Of a stretch of DNA of 62,492 nt, positions 1-9,463 are shown piece after piece. Source of the DNA: Fulvivirga sp. GTDB lineage: Bacteria; Bacteroidota; Bacteroidia; Cytophagales; Cyclobacteriaceae. The position numbers were made by a program, and so were the translations under genes. The stretch is from contig JANQLQ010000335.1 of NCBI GenBank assembly GCA_028280565.1, positions 1-62,492 on the forward strand. The letters run 5' to 3'. Within the stretch, counting starts at the first letter, position 1. Each line of letters begins with the position of its first letter. The notes beneath the pieces were generated by a model. It worked only from the letters and a program-made list of their open reading frames with translations, had not been told where the DNA came from and did no database searches.

Positions 1-37
1 TAGGGGTGAAACTCCCCTTTGCCTACTCGGCGGTCTT
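1..37. repeat. Partial hairpin repeat at left window edge
   Basis: This stretch carries TAGGGGTGAA followed by CTC and then CTACTCGGC. The same order of words occurs in the hairpin at 17971-18011. Within it GGGG and CCCC can pair (GGGGTGAAACTCCCC) before a T-run, so it may also act as a terminator for a gene outside the window. It is cut by the window edge, so its full extent is unknown. Confidence 0.4.
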
Positions 38-94
38 CTCCGTTTTCTCTGTGGTTAAACCATTGATTACTTGGTAATTAAACTCAAAACTCAC

Positions 95-225
95 GTTAAG
101 TTAAGTCTCAAATGACGTACTGGGTACAGGATGAGTTAGGTTCGAGGTATTGCCCTTTGCCAACTGCTGACTTTAAAAACGGGATTGATAAAAATAGCTA
201 ACCGCCCAATTACACTTAACTTAAC
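95..225 (-). repeat. Family B inverted-repeat element, internally deleted copy
   Basis: The element is bounded by GTTAAGTTAAG (95-105) and CTTAACTTAAC (215-225), an 11-bp perfect terminal inverted repeat. Read on the minus strand it aligns with the copy at 54740-54945 from the left end through the CAGCAGTTGG region. It then lacks about 65 internal bases and rejoins at the ATACCTCGAACC segment. It begins 9 nt after the stop of the glycosyltransferase gene and may serve as its 3' structure. I found no coding capacity. Confidence 0.75.
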
Positions 226-234
226 TAGGCTGCC

Positions 235-1248
235 TCAAGATAGTTCTTCGTACTTTCTTACTCCTTTTAAAAAATACTGGAACACAATAGGATAGGGATA
301 GATCGTTGGGATCTTTTTGATCTTACGATGGGATTTTGCCTGGTGCCGTTTTTTGTAATTGACCCTTAGAGCTGACCAAAAATGAAGGTGGGCCCTGCAT
401 ACGGCCAAACCATCTTGAAGACTATCAAAAAGCATGAATTTTAACGCGGCTACCACGTCTAGCAGTATTCTTACCGGGAACTTCCAGAGGAGGTTCGAGG
501 TGCTGTAGTTTTTAAAAAGTAAGGTAAGCCCGTTCCGGAAATTGAGATAAGTCTTTCGAGGGTTGGTCCTTTTTAAGGTGCCGCCGCCCACATGATAGAC
601 CTGGCTGGCTCCATTATACATGACTTTAAGACCGGCCCCATTGATCCGCCAGCATAGGTCGATTTCTTCCATATGGGCAAAAAAATCAGGGTCGAGACCG
701 CCGAGCTTGCGGTAAATGTCAGATCGAATAAAAAGGCAAGCTCCCGTGGCCCAGAATATTTGGGTGACGTCATTGTATTGCCCCTGGTCGGTTTCTAAAG
801 TTTGGAATAACCGGCCGCGGCAGAAGGGGTAGCCTAGTATGTCCATCATACCGCCCCCCGCCCCGGCATATTCAAAGTATTCTTTTTGGTTAAAATCCAA
901 TATTTTGGGTTGGGCAGCCGCTATGCTTTCATCGGTTTCCATCATTTGGAGAATGGGGGATACCCACCCCGGCGAAACCTCTACATCCGAGTTTAGTAAT
1001 ACATAATATTGCGCCTCCACCTGGGCCAATGCCTCGTTGTATCCCTGGCTGTAGCCTAGGTTTACCGGGATCAAGATGAGGCGCACCGATGGGAAATGGG
1101 TGCGTAAGTATTCGACGGAATCATCAGTGGAACAGTTATCGGCTACAATTACCTCGCACCCGGGGCTGTTTTGAATAACCCCAGGTAAAAACTGTTGCAG
1201 GTACGAACGACCATTGTAATTAAGAATAACTATTGAGACTTTGTCCAT
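235..1248 (-). CDS. Glycosyltransferase family 2 (rhamnosyltransferase-like)
   Basis: The 337-residue protein opens with the GT-A fold start VSIVILNYNG and has a nucleotide-binding D-N-C-S-T-D-D-S segment near residue 37-44. The metal-binding DxD-type motif is N-S-D at residues 86-88. The later E-E-I-D-L-C-W-R segment matches the acceptor/catalytic region of WbbL-like transferases. A hydrophobic or amphipathic stretch near residues 260-275 may attach it to the inner membrane. Such enzymes move a sugar from a nucleotide donor onto a polysaccharide or glycolipid. Donor and acceptor cannot be read from sequence. Its start codon abuts the stop of the upstream YbaB gene with no gap, so the two are probably cotranscribed. 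A family B repeat follows 9 nt after its stop. Confidence 0.88.
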   Translation of the reverse strand: MDKVSIVILNYNGRSYLQQFLPGVIQNSPGCEVIVADNCSTDDSVEYLRTHFPSVRLILIPVNLGYSQGYNEALAQVEAQYYVLLNSDVEVSPGWVSPILQMMETDESIAAAQPKILDFNQKEYFEYAGAGGGMMDILGYPFCRGRLFQTLETDQGQYNDVTQIFWATGACLFIRSDIYRKLGGLDPDFFAHMEEIDLCWRINGAGLKVMYNGASQVYHVGGGTLKRTNPRKTYLNFRNGLTLLFKNYSTSNLLWKFPVRILLDVVAALKFMLFDSLQDGLAVCRAHLHFWSALRVNYKKRHQAKSHRKIKKIPTIYPYPIVFQYFLKGVRKYEELS

Positions 1249-1581
1249 CTAGACCAACCCGCCCAGGTCAAGGCCGGGGATGTTTGGAAGAAGCCCTTCC
1301 GTACTTTTTTTGATCTCTTCTTTGGCCAGTATTTCTACTTCCGCCATAGCTTTGTTCACTGCGGCAATCACCAGGTCCTGTAGCATTTCTTGGTCACCAG
1401 GTTTCACCAGGTCATGGTCAATTTCCAGTTTTACCAGCTCTTTTTTTCCATTTACAGTTGCCTTTACCATGCCGGCTCCTGACTCTGCCGTAGTTTTGAT
1501 ATTGACCAAATTATCTTGGGCTTCCTTTACTTTGGCTTGCACCTCTTTCATTTTGCCCATCATCTTCATCATGTCGAACAT
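1249..1581 (-). CDS. YbaB/EbfC family nucleoid-associated protein
   Basis: I chose the internal start at 1581 (110 residues, beginning MFDMMKMMGKMKEVQ), which is where YbaB/EbfC proteins normally begin. The frame stays open to 1701, but those 40 extra residues are hydrophobic and unlike the family. The protein has the usual pattern: a basic, Met-rich N-terminal helix with heptad-like spacing, a central beta-sheet (VKATVNGKKELVKLEID), and an acidic/hydrophobic C-terminal helix. Members form dimers that bind DNA and are usually linked to dnaX/recR; that context is absent here. The gene lies directly before the glycosyltransferase. Confidence 0.9.
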   Translation of the reverse strand: MFDMMKMMGKMKEVQAKVKEAQDNLVNIKTTAESGAGMVKATVNGKKELVKLEIDHDLVKPGDQEMLQDLVIAAVNKAMAEVEILAKEEIKKSTEGLLPNIPGLDLGGLV

Positions 1582-1745
1582 GGCCGAGAGTTTTTGTTTA
1601 TACTTTAAAAAAAGAAAGCAAAAATGAAATGCTTTTAGGAGTATGTCAAAGGTTTGGTGGTATTTTTCCGTTGGCTGCCCTTCAGAGCCAAACCACTGCA
1701 CTTTGTGGTTTGAGAACTAAGGTGTCACAAAGTTCTCCGATGGGC

Positions 1746-3704
1746 TTACCTGCGTAAAAGCACGATGGTACCGGTCTCCGTGATCTCCCTGCCTGCCTGG
1801 TCCACAATGTCTAACCGGAAGGCATACGTGCCGTAAGGCAAAGAGCGCCCGTTTAACGTCCCGTCCCAAGGAGTTTCCGGCATACCCGAGAAAAATATCT
1901 CTTCTCCCCAGCGGTTAAATATACGTAGTTCATACTGTTCAATGAATCGGCCCATGACCGTAAAAGTCTCGTTCAGACCGTTACCATCGGGGGTAAAGGC
2001 ATTAGGATAATAGATGTTATTAGGTTTTACCAGCATTAACGTGTTAGAATACGCGGGTGCTAGCGTGTTATCGACGGGATTAGCTCTTACACGGTATAAG
2101 ATAACTTGCTGATCATTGTTATTATCCACTTCCTCAAAGCTGGCGGAGGTACTTGCCTGGTCCGGGGCATCGCCGTTGAGATAAGATTTCTCTATGGTGT
2201 AGTTTGAAACCCCTTGCTGCCAGCCGAGGTACTCATTCCAGGATAGGTTTACTGTATTATCCGCTGCTATGGAACCCCCCAGCAGCATGGAGCATGCTAT
2301 TGTGCCCGTGGTGTTCGTATTGCCACACTCGTCGGTAGGGTCGATACGGTAGCAGTACGAGGTCTCTTGCGGATTCAAACCGGTATCGGTAAAGCTTGTT
2401 CCCATTTCAACCGCAGCGATGTTACCGAGGCCAGCAGGATTCGTGCCTCGCAGTAGCTGGTAGCTGGCGATCTCTTCCGTAGTGCTTAGAGGCCAGTCCA
2501 ACTGGATATTCGCGTCTTCAACACTTACGGACAGGTCATTTACCGCTTGCGGGGGTATTGTTCGGAACGAATTTCCACACCTTTCCAGCGACCTGCTGAC
2601 AGATCCGTCGGGTAAATTGGCAAAAAGTGTGTAACAGTACTCTATATCGCAATCAATGTCGGTGTCATTGAACGCATTGCCGGTGAGTCCCGGCCTGAGC
2701 AGTTCTTGGTTGTCACTTACCCGGTTAAGATCAAAGCTGCTTGCTGCAGTACCTATGGACCAGTTCAATGCATTTACATTATCCTCGAAAGCTGCGTCAA
2801 GCAGCACGTTGCATATCTCGGGCGAGGTAGCCACGATAGAGTTGAACCCTAAACAAGGATCTATGGAACGTATCCTGAAACAATACGAATTGTTTTCCAG
2901 GTCGAGGTTTTGAATGGTATCGGCTATGGTGGTATCATCCAATAACGCATTAAAGGTGGTGTAGGCGCCGTCGTTTACTTTGATTTCCAAGCGGTGACGA
3001 ATATCAGGTTGCAGATCATAATACAGGGCAAGGGTGCCAGCATCCAGGCTGACCAGGGAATCGAAGGAAGAGGCAGGGATCGTTTCCAAAGGAGTTAAGG
3101 CATCGGCTGTGCGAGCGCAGTTATCAGCCGTGTTATTGTCCAGGCCTCTTACGGTAACGGTTCGCGGTGTGGTTGAAGTGTAGTTATGTTCTACATCTGG
3201 CGACCCTAAAGGGACGATTTCCTCGGGGCTCCCATCTCCAAAATTAATAATATAATTATCGTACTGGTTATCTTGGATGTTCACTTGTATGGAGCGTGAA
3301 GAGCATGAAAAAATGTCAAAGTCCGGGGCGAATTTTTCATTGATTTGGATGTTGATAAAATCAGGTCCGTCAGGCTGGGGAAACAATACTTGAAGACGAT
3401 AGCTTCCTGCCTCTTCATATGTGAATTGGAGGGGATTAGGAAGGGCGGGAAAAGAATTATCACCCAAATAATCAAAATCGCAACTAGGATTACATGTCGA
3501 GAAACAATCACATGGCGCAGATGCTGTCGTTCGAATGATGATCTGCAAACCTTCACAACCCCGCACCGTAGTTCCGGAGCACCCCCCGTCGCAATCGTTG
3601 ATCACGTCTACTTCGAACCAACCGTTTTCGCTAATATATTGGCCAAGCAGGTTAGGTGTGGTGATCAAAATGGCTAGTAAAGTGAAGATCTGCGCCTTCT
3701 TCAT
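1746..3704 (-). CDS. Secreted protein with gliding-motility type (T9SS type B) C-terminal domain
   Basis: This 652-residue protein starts with a Sec signal peptide (MKKAQIFTLLAILI..., cleavage near residue 20). A Cys-rich segment follows at residues 38-75, including D-C-D-G-G-C-S-G. A PKD-like domain lies around 125-190 (NFGDGSPEEIVP) and fibronectin-III-like modules around 210-560. The last ~85 residues, from YYPNAFTPDGNGLNE onward, are the gliding-motility-associated C-terminal domain: F-N-R-W-G, P-W-D-G and L-P-Y-G-T-Y motifs. In Bacteroidota this domain directs export by the type IX secretion system, usually to the cell surface. The passenger has no recognisable catalytic domain, so an adhesive or structural role is inferred. 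Confidence 0.88.
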   Translation of the reverse strand: MKKAQIFTLLAILITTPNLLGQYISENGWFEVDVINDCDGGCSGTTVRGCEGLQIIIRTTASAPCDCFSTCNPSCDFDYLGDNSFPALPNPLQFTYEEAGSYRLQVLFPQPDGPDFINIQINEKFAPDFDIFSCSSRSIQVNIQDNQYDNYIINFGDGSPEEIVPLGSPDVEHNYTSTTPRTVTVRGLDNNTADNCARTADALTPLETIPASSFDSLVSLDAGTLALYYDLQPDIRHRLEIKVNDGAYTTFNALLDDTTIADTIQNLDLENNSYCFRIRSIDPCLGFNSIVATSPEICNVLLDAAFEDNVNALNWSIGTAASSFDLNRVSDNQELLRPGLTGNAFNDTDIDCDIEYCYTLFANLPDGSVSRSLERCGNSFRTIPPQAVNDLSVSVEDANIQLDWPLSTTEEIASYQLLRGTNPAGLGNIAAVEMGTSFTDTGLNPQETSYCYRIDPTDECGNTNTTGTIACSMLLGGSIAADNTVNLSWNEYLGWQQGVSNYTIEKSYLNGDAPDQASTSASFEEVDNNNDQQVILYRVRANPVDNTLAPAYSNTLMLVKPNNIYYPNAFTPDGNGLNETFTVMGRFIEQYELRIFNRWGEEIFFSGMPETPWDGTLNGRSLPYGTYAFRLDIVDQAGREITETGTIVLLRR

Positions 3705-3899
3705 TACAATATTCTTACTGGTTATTTCATGCGGTTAAAGACACGGCCAATTAGGTACCTAACGCAGTGCTCCCCGTTAAATTGCTTGTAGCCTGCAAAG
3801 CACAATGCTAACGACTATGCAGTAGAGTCACAAATACACCACGCGAAATTGCTACAGGCAGCATAAATTGCCCGGACAGGTGACACTAAACTGGGACGG

Positions 3900-5273
3900 C
3901 TATTTGCCCTTGCCTAACCTTTCCACTATGGCTTGGATCCCTAGCTTATTCTCTTCTCCTGATCTCATGTTGCGCAATGTAAGCAAGCCGCTTTCCATCT
4001 CCTCTGAACCGATGACGACGACATGAGGGATCCCTTTTTTGTCCGCATAGCCAAATTGCTTTTTAGGTTTGGCCAGGTCGGGATAGATCTCCGAAGCAAT
4101 ACCGCTGTCCCTTAATGCTTTTAAGACCCGCAGGCCATAAAGCCGGGAGCTCTCGTCAAAATGGACGATGAGCGCTTGTGTTCCTTCCAAGGCATCCCCG
4201 GGGAACAATGTAAGCTCTTCCATGACGTCATACAAACGGTCCACCCCAAAAGAAAAGCCGACTCCCGAAAGGCCCGGCATTCCAAACACCCCGGTGAGGT
4301 CGTCATACCGGCCACCGCCGCTTACACTTCCCATATCAACATTATTGATCTTGACTTCGAAAATGGTACCGGTGTAGTATGAAAGTCCCCGTGCTAAGGT
4401 TACGTCTAATTGCACGTGGTCGTCAGCGAGATCAAAGGCTTCTACGATGGACAGTACTTCTTTCATTTCTTTCACCCCTTCGATCCCTGCCCCGGATTCT
4501 TGCAGTAACTGCCCTAGCTCACCTAGTTTTTCCCTCGATGAACCCTTGAGGTCCATTATATTCACCGCTTGGTCGATCGCCTGCTGGGGAAGCCCCTTTT
4601 TCGATAGTTCTAGCTTAACGCCCTCTATTCCTATTTTATCAAGCTTATCGATCGCCACTAAAAATGGTGTTTCTTTATCTTGGGCGCCTATGATTTCGGT
4701 GATGCCGCGAAGAATTTTCCTGTGATTGATCTTTATGGTGTAGTCGGTAATGCCCAACCGGGCGAAAACGTCACGGATCATCATAACGATCTCAGCTTCG
4801 CAGATCAATGATGTCGTACCTACCACATCTGCATCACATTGGTAAAACTCACGATAACGACCTTTCTGTGGCCTGTCGGCCCTCCATACGGGCTGTACCT
4901 GGTAGCGTTTAAAGGGCAGGGGCAGGTCATGCTGATTCATTACCACGTAGCGGGCAAAAGGCACGGTAAGATCATATTTGAGGCCTTTTTCAGCAATTTT
5001 TGGTAGTACTACACCTTGTCCCTGGTTGAGATCGTTGCCATTGACCTTGGATAAGAAATCACCTGAATTCAAGACTTTATACAATAAGCGATCCCCTTCG
5101 TCACCATATTTCCCGGTGAGCACCGATAGGTTTTCCATTGCAGGAGTTTCTAAAGGCATAAAACCATAGTTTTGAAACACCCCCCTAATGGTATTGAAAA
5201 TGAAATTTCTTTTGGCCATCTGTTTAGGACCAAAATCACGCATACCTTTTGGCAGCCCTGGCTTTTGACTCAT
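3900..5273 (-). CDS. hisS: Histidyl-tRNA synthetase
   Basis: This 457-residue class II aminoacyl-tRNA synthetase charges tRNA-His. Motif 2 spans about residues 124-152 (QVQPVWRADRP then RYREFYQCDADVVG). The histidine-specific HisA loop is at about 295-302 (GLSYYTGT), and motif 3 at 337-347 (GVGFSFGVDRL). The C-terminal ~100 residues form the anticodon-binding alpha/beta domain. The N-terminal PKGMRDFGP segment is typical of HisRS. Length fits the family. It stands alone on this strand and is divergent from the basic-protein gene at 5409, with a 135-bp shared upstream region. Confidence 0.97.
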   Translation of the reverse strand: MSQKPGLPKGMRDFGPKQMAKRNFIFNTIRGVFQNYGFMPLETPAMENLSVLTGKYGDEGDRLLYKVLNSGDFLSKVNGNDLNQGQGVVLPKIAEKGLKYDLTVPFARYVVMNQHDLPLPFKRYQVQPVWRADRPQKGRYREFYQCDADVVGTTSLICEAEIVMMIRDVFARLGITDYTIKINHRKILRGITEIIGAQDKETPFLVAIDKLDKIGIEGVKLELSKKGLPQQAIDQAVNIMDLKGSSREKLGELGQLLQESGAGIEGVKEMKEVLSIVEAFDLADDHVQLDVTLARGLSYYTGTIFEVKINNVDMGSVSGGGRYDDLTGVFGMPGLSGVGFSFGVDRLYDVMEELTLFPGDALEGTQALIVHFDESSRLYGLRVLKALRDSGIASEIYPDLAKPKKQFGYADKKGIPHVVVIGSEEMESGLLTLRNMRSGEENKLGIQAIVERLGKGK

Positions 5274-5345
5274 AGCAGCAAAACTACAAAAAAGCGTTTA
5301 AAATGAGGGTTTTGGACTTGTTATGCCTATTTAATTTTTAAGGTA

Positions 5346-5378
5346 TTGTTTTCAAATCAGAATTATTGTTTAAATTTG
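5346..5378 (+). promoter_or_regulatory. Candidate Bacteroidota sigma-70 promoter for the 5409 gene
   Basis: A TAAATTTG box (5371-5378) fits the Bacteroidota -7 consensus TAnnTTTG. A TTG at 5346-5348 sits 22 nt upstream as a possible -33 element. The start codon is 30 nt downstream. No transcript data exist, so the call rests on motif match and position. Confidence 0.5.
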
Positions 5379-5408
5379 CAGCCTGTTTTATAAAGACGAC
5401 ACTCGGAA

Positions 5409-5900
5409 ATGGCAGTAACTAGATTAAAAAGGAAAGCAAAAAGAAATAAGACCAGGGCAAAAGTCAGGCAGCAAGATATCCAACGATTGAACAAGAAGCC
5501 TATCATTACGAAAGTAGATGTAGAGGGGATGAAGGAAGAATTTGCCAAAAATGCTGACAAGCCTGCTGCTAAAGCCGCCACTAAAAAAGCTGCGGTTAAA
5601 GATCAGCCCAAAGCGGAAGTTCCTGCTGAGCCCGTAAAAAAAGCTAAAGCTTCCACCGAGGTGAAGGAAGAAAAAGTTGCTAAGAAAGAGCCTGCCAGCA
5701 AAAAGGCGGCTGAACCTGTAAAAGATCCTGCCAAGGAAAGTGAAGCTACCGCCACCGATACAGAAGTAAAGAAAAAGGCCAGCGATAAGAAAAAAGCGGC
5801 GGCCGCGAAAAAAGAGGCAGAAGAACCTGTAGTAGAAGATAAAAAAGAAGCCCCTGCAGCAAAAAAAGAGGACACTGAAGATAAGGAGAAGGCAGAATAA
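5409..5900 (+). CDS. Small basic protein with Lys/Ala-rich low-complexity tail
   Basis: The first ~50 of 163 residues (MAVTRLKRKAKRNKTRAKVR..., KKPIITKVDVEGM) look like a compact, strongly basic conserved domain that I cannot assign to a named family. From about residue 50 the sequence becomes a K/A/E/P tail with repeated KKA, AKK and AEP words, resembling eukaryotic H1-like tails in some bacterial proteins. Such tails often bind nucleic acid or the ribosome surface; that is inference. A good promoter and a clear intrinsic terminator flank it as a single-gene unit, which supports real expression. The reverse-strand frame at 5603-5875 is a compositional shadow. Confidence 0.8.
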   Translation: MAVTRLKRKAKRNKTRAKVRQQDIQRLNKKPIITKVDVEGMKEEFAKNADKPAAKAATKKAAVKDQPKAEVPAEPVKKAKASTEVKEEKVAKKEPASKKAAEPVKDPAKESEATATDTEVKKKASDKKKAAAAKKEAEEPVVEDKKEAPAAKKEDTEDKEKAE

Positions 5901-5925
5901 TCAAGCTCTAAAGCATTGTAAGACC

Positions 5926-5948
5926 AACCCCAAGTATGGGGTTTTTTT
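5926..5948 (+). terminator. Intrinsic terminator after the basic-protein gene
   Basis: AACCCC (5926-5931) pairs with GGGGTT (5938-5943) around the loop AAGTAT, followed by a run of seven T (5942-5948). It lies 26 nt after the stop codon and overlaps the last bases of the convergent phosphoesterase gene. Confidence 0.8.
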
Positions 5949-6441
5949 ATGCCCTTTTCCCTAGTTCTATTACTCGCATGTTTTCGATCCGGTCCCCGTT
6001 TACATCGAAACGTACCAACGTTTTTACCTTATGAAAACCTTGAAGGCCCGCTGCACCGGGATTGATATGCAATAGGTCCAGTTTTGGGTCCTTTATGATC
6101 TTTAAAATATGTGAGTGTCCACAGATGAATAAGCCCGGCACTTTCTCTTGGAGAATGCCCTTTGTGCGGCGGTTATATCGTGGAGGATACCCTCCTATAT
6201 GCGTGATCCATACGGTAATGTCTTCACAGTTAAACCAGAGATCTTCAGGGTAAACCGTTCTTATCTCCCGGCCATCAATGTTGCCGTATACTGCTCTCAG
6301 GGGCTTAAAGTCACCCAGTTTGGTAACTACATCCAAGGTGCCTATATCCCCGGCATGCCATATTTCATCACAAGAATCAAAATGTTGAAAGACCCGGTCG
6401 TCGAGGTGACCGTGGGTGTCTGATATTAATCCTATTTTCAT
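5947..6441 (-). CDS. Calcineurin-like metallophosphoesterase, YfcE/MJ0936 type
   Basis: The 164-residue protein carries the full small-phosphodiesterase metal site: D8 and H10 in SDTHGH, D32 in AGD, N54 in YGNID, H81 in ITHIGG, and H109/H111 in CGHSH. N-P-G near residue 138 is also characteristic. These enzymes hydrolyse phosphodiester bonds with two bound metal ions in the cytoplasm; the physiological substrate is usually unknown. Length matches YfcE-like proteins. It converges on the basic-protein gene, and its stop overlaps that gene's terminator. Confidence 0.93.
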   Translation of the reverse strand: MKIGLISDTHGHLDDRVFQHFDSCDEIWHAGDIGTLDVVTKLGDFKPLRAVYGNIDGREIRTVYPEDLWFNCEDITVWITHIGGYPPRYNRRTKGILQEKVPGLFICGHSHILKIIKDPKLDLLHINPGAAGLQGFHKVKTLVRFDVNGDRIENMRVIELGKRA

Positions 6442-6726
6442 GGACCTAAGGTAAGACGGACAGGCTAAAAGATCACGGGCATAAGGTCAAAACCTATCCA
6501 AACGTTGATTTGAGGGGTCTTACAGCCCTAGGATCTGTGGTTTTGACACTAACCATTGAAACTGAGAAGCAAGTTATCATTCCCCATCACGAATACCCTA
6601 TTTCCGATCCCCTTATTTACCCCATAGCCGGGCAAATGAATGGAATATTTTTTGATTGGCCGTAAATAATGCAAGTAAGAAGTGGTTTTATTTTTTATTT
6701 TTGATCTTCAACCCTTAAAAAATACC

Positions 6727-7281
6727 ATGTCACTCACACCGTCTAATATGCTTCCCCTAGGCACGGAGGCACCTTTTTTCAAATTGCCGGATACGATCAC
6801 GGGGCGTAGTTATACCTTAGACGAATTAAAGTCTGAAGTTGCCACGGTGATCATGTTTATTTGTAATCATTGTCCTTATGTGAAGCATGTTCAGCCTGAG
6901 CTGGTACGGCTTTCCGAGGACTACATACCGGAAGGCGCCAGGTTCATTGCCATTAGTTCTAACGATGTAGAGAATTACCCGGAAGATTCCCCGGAACGAA
7001 TGCACGAGGAAGCCAAGAAATGGGGGTATGCCTTCCCCTATCTTTATGATGAGACCCAAGTGGTAGCCCATGCCTACGATGCGGCCTGTACGCCTGATTT
7101 TTACATTTTTGATAAGAATATGGAGTTAGTTTATCGTGGTCAATTAGATGATTCTCGTCCCGGGAATGAAAAACCCCTGACCGGTAAAGACCTGCGTGCC
7201 GCGCTGGATGATATGTTAAAAGGTAATCCTGTTTCCGAAGATCAAATTCCAAGCCAGGGGTGTAATATCAAATGGAAATGA
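6727..7281 (+). CDS. Thioredoxin-fold redox protein (AhpC/TlpA-like)
   Basis: I place the start at 6727 (184 residues, MSLTPSNMLPLGTEAPFF). The frame extends to 6682, but the extra 15 residues are a hydrophobic, non-conserved lead-in. The N-terminal half matches redoxins: G-T-E-A-P-F-F-K-L-P, then the redox motif C-N-H-C followed by PYVKH (about residues 48-55). The later C-T-P-D-F segment contains the cis-proline region. The C-terminal SQGCNIKWK is typical of a cytoplasmic thioredoxin family common in Bacteroidota and related phyla. There is no signal peptide, so a cytosolic thiol-disulfide or peroxiredoxin-like role is expected. The partner is unknown. Confidence 0.88.
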   Translation: MSLTPSNMLPLGTEAPFFKLPDTITGRSYTLDELKSEVATVIMFICNHCPYVKHVQPELVRLSEDYIPEGARFIAISSNDVENYPEDSPERMHEEAKKWGYAFPYLYDETQVVAHAYDAACTPDFYIFDKNMELVYRGQLDDSRPGNEKPLTGKDLRAALDDMLKGNPVSEDQIPSQGCNIKWK

Positions 7282-7564
7282 CGACCCGCTAATGCTTACC
7301 CGTTTTAGGAGATGAAAGTAACACTGTAACCCAAGTATGACGAGGATCGTTTCCCCGCTTTTTATATTTTTCTTTATCCGTACCTTGCGCAGCTTACGTT
7401 GGTCCATTGTGGACAGCAGTAGTCTACGTGATCATGACCTTAGACCAAGCCCTAATAATTTACGGGTTAACACCTAAACTTTAGCTTTTTCAATTGTTTT
7501 AATCCTAGTCAGCCATGGCTGATCACGGAACTATGATTTTATGTATTGGTACCAATTATTTGGC
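7282..7564. other. Intergenic region before lepA
   Basis: Non-coding. The only structure I can point to is the 14-bp palindrome TCAGCCATGGCTGA at 7509-7522, which could be an operator but has no partner copy in the window. The reverse-strand open frame at 7216-7407 has no family features. Confidence 0.4.
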
Positions 7565-7572
7565 TACTTTTG
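7546..7572 (+). promoter_or_regulatory. Candidate promoter for lepA
   Basis: TACTTTTG (7565-7572) matches the TAnnTTTG -7 box, and TTG at 7546-7548 is a possible -33 element with 16-nt spacing. It lies 49 nt before the lepA ATG. Confidence 0.5.
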
Positions 7573-7621
7573 CAAATCAAAAAAACGGGCGTACCTACAT
7601 TTTAACAGTAAGCAAGCTTAG

Positions 7622-9409
7622 ATGGAGAACATAAGGAATTTTTGCATTATCGCTCATATCGATCACGGGAAAAGCACCTTGGCGGACCGCCTGCTACAGG
7701 CTACTGGTACTGTGAGTGATAGGGAAATGCAAGAACAGCTACTTGATGATATGGACTTGGAGCGTGAGCGGGGGATCACCATAAAAAGCCATGCCATCCA
7801 AATGGATTATCTTTACGAGGGGGAGAATTATGTACTGAATTTGATCGATACCCCTGGGCATGTGGATTTTTCTTACGAAGTTTCCAGGTCCATTGCCGCT
7901 TGTGAAGGAGCCCTCCTTATCGTAGATGCCGCCCAAGGGATCGAAGCACAAACGATCTCTAACTTATACTTGGCCCTGGAACATGACCTGGAGATCATTC
8001 CCATACTCAATAAAATTGACCTGCCCAGCGCCATGCCGGAGGAGGTAACTGACCAGATCGTAGAGCTGATCGGTTGTGATCGTGCCGATGTAATACGGGC
8101 TAGCGCTAAGGAAGGCATAGGTATAGCGGAAATACTCGAAGCCATTGTGAATAGGGTGCCCGCACCCCAGGGAAATCCCGGGGAGCCCTTACAGGCTATG
8201 ATCTTTGATTCCGTTTTTAACTCCTTCCGGGGGATCGAGGTTTACTTCCGGGTGTTTAACGGTGAAATTAAAAAGGGGGACCAGGTAAAATTTGTCAACA
8301 CCGGCAAAACGTACGATGCTGATGAAATTGGCGTATTAAAGTTAAAGCAGGAGCCACGACTGTCCATCCACACCGGTAATGTGGGCTACTTGATCTCGGG
8401 GATTAAAGTGGCTAAAGAGGTCAAGGTGGGAGATACCATTACCCATGTAGGGCGCGCTTGTGCCGAGGCCGTAAAGGGTTTTGAAAATGTTAAGCCTATG
8501 GTCTTTGCGGGCATATACCCCGTGGATACCAGTGAGTTCGAAGAGTTGAGAAATTCTATGGAGAAGCTCCAGCTCAATGACGCCTCGTTGGTATGGGAGC
8601 CGGAGACCTCGGCTGCGCTAGGGTTCGGTTTTCGATGCGGCTTTTTAGGGATGTTGCATATGGAAATTGTCCAAGAAAGGTTAGAGCGGGAGTTTGGAAT
8701 GACCGTGATCACTACCGTGCCTTCCGTTCAGTTCCATGCCATTACTACGGATGGCAGCATACAATATATCAATGCCCCTTCGGAAATGCCTGAACCTAAC
8801 ACGATCTCCCATATCGAAGAGCCCTTCATTAGGGCCCAGATCATCACCAAGGCCGAGTACATCGGTAATATCATTAGCCTTTGTATGGATAAGAGAGGGG
8901 TGATCAAGAACCAAGTCTACCTGACCGCCGACAGGGTGGAACTTTCTTTTGAACTGCCCTTGTCAGAGATCGTTTTTGATTTCTTTGATAAACTTAAAAC
9001 GCTCTCGAGGGGATATGCCTCCCTGGACTATGAGTTAATAGGTTTCCAGAAATCAACGATGGTAAAGCTGGATATCATGCTTAATGGGGAAAAGGTGGAT
9101 GCCCTATCCGCTATCGTCCATCGTGACAAAGCGTATGAGTGGGGCAAGCGTCTCTGTGAAAAGCTGAAAGAATTGCTGCCCAGGCAAATGTTCGAGATTG
9201 CCGTGCAGGCATCCATTGGTACGAAGATCATCGCCCGGGAAACCGTCAAAGCCATGCGGAAGAACGTATTGGCTAAATGCTACGGTGGAGATATCACTCG
9301 TAAAAGGAAGCTTTTGGAAAAGCAAAAGAAGGGTAAAAAGAGAATGCGACAGGTAGGGAACGTAGAGATCCCGCAGGAAGCATTTATGGCCGTGTTGAAA
9401 TTGGATTAA
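7622..9409 (+). CDS. lepA: Elongation factor 4 (back-translocating GTPase LepA)
   Basis: The 595-residue length is normal for EF4. The G1 motif AHIDHGKST is at residues 11-19, followed by G3 (DTPGHVDF), G4 (NKID) and G5 (SAK). Domains II, III and V follow. The LepA-specific C-terminal domain ends with [21 protein letters not shown], the family hallmark, in place of the EF-G domain IV. It acts on ribosomes, promoting reverse translocation or relief of stalled complexes, and is membrane-associated under some conditions. folD follows on the same strand within about 55 nt, so cotranscription is plausible. Confidence 0.98.
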   Translation: MENIRNFCIIAHIDHGKSTLADRLLQATGTVSDREMQEQLLDDMDLERERGITIKSHAIQMDYLYEGENYVLNLIDTPGHVDFSYEVSRSIAACEGALLIVDAAQGIEAQTISNLYLALEHDLEIIPILNKIDLPSAMPEEVTDQIVELIGCDRADVIRASAKEGIGIAEILEAIVNRVPAPQGNPGEPLQAMIFDSVFNSFRGIEVYFRVFNGEIKKGDQVKFVNTGKTYDADEIGVLKLKQEPRLSIHTGNVGYLISGIKVAKEVKVGDTITHVGRACAEAVKGFENVKPMVFAGIYPVDTSEFEELRNSMEKLQLNDASLVWEPETSAALGFGFRCGFLGMLHMEIVQERLEREFGMTVITTVPSVQFHAITTDGSIQYINAPSEMPEPNTISHIEEPFIRAQIITKAEYIGNIISLCMDKRGVIKNQVYLTADRVELSFELPLSEIVFDFFDKLKTLSRGYASLDYELIGFQKSTMVKLDIMLNGEKVDALSAIVHRDKAYEWGKRLCEKLKELLPRQMFEIAVQASIGTKIIARETVKAMRKNVLAKCYGGDITRKRKLLEKQKKGKKRMRQVGNVEIPQEAFMAVLKLD

Positions 9410-9463
9410 TATCAGTCTTTACTTTCGATCTCACATTTTATGGTTAAAGAACAAACTCTAAAA

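Noticed and set aside
1582-1701. N-terminal extension of the YbaB protein
   Set aside because: The extra 40 residues are hydrophobic and unlike the family, and the internal Met gives the normal start.
3281-3738. Overlapping short frames at the start of the gliding-type cargo gene
   Set aside because: They lie in other frames of a gene with clear signal peptide and C-terminal domain.
7509-7522. Palindrome TCAGCCATGGCTGA before lepA as an operator
   Set aside because: It is a single short occurrence with no second copy and no local regulator to support it.
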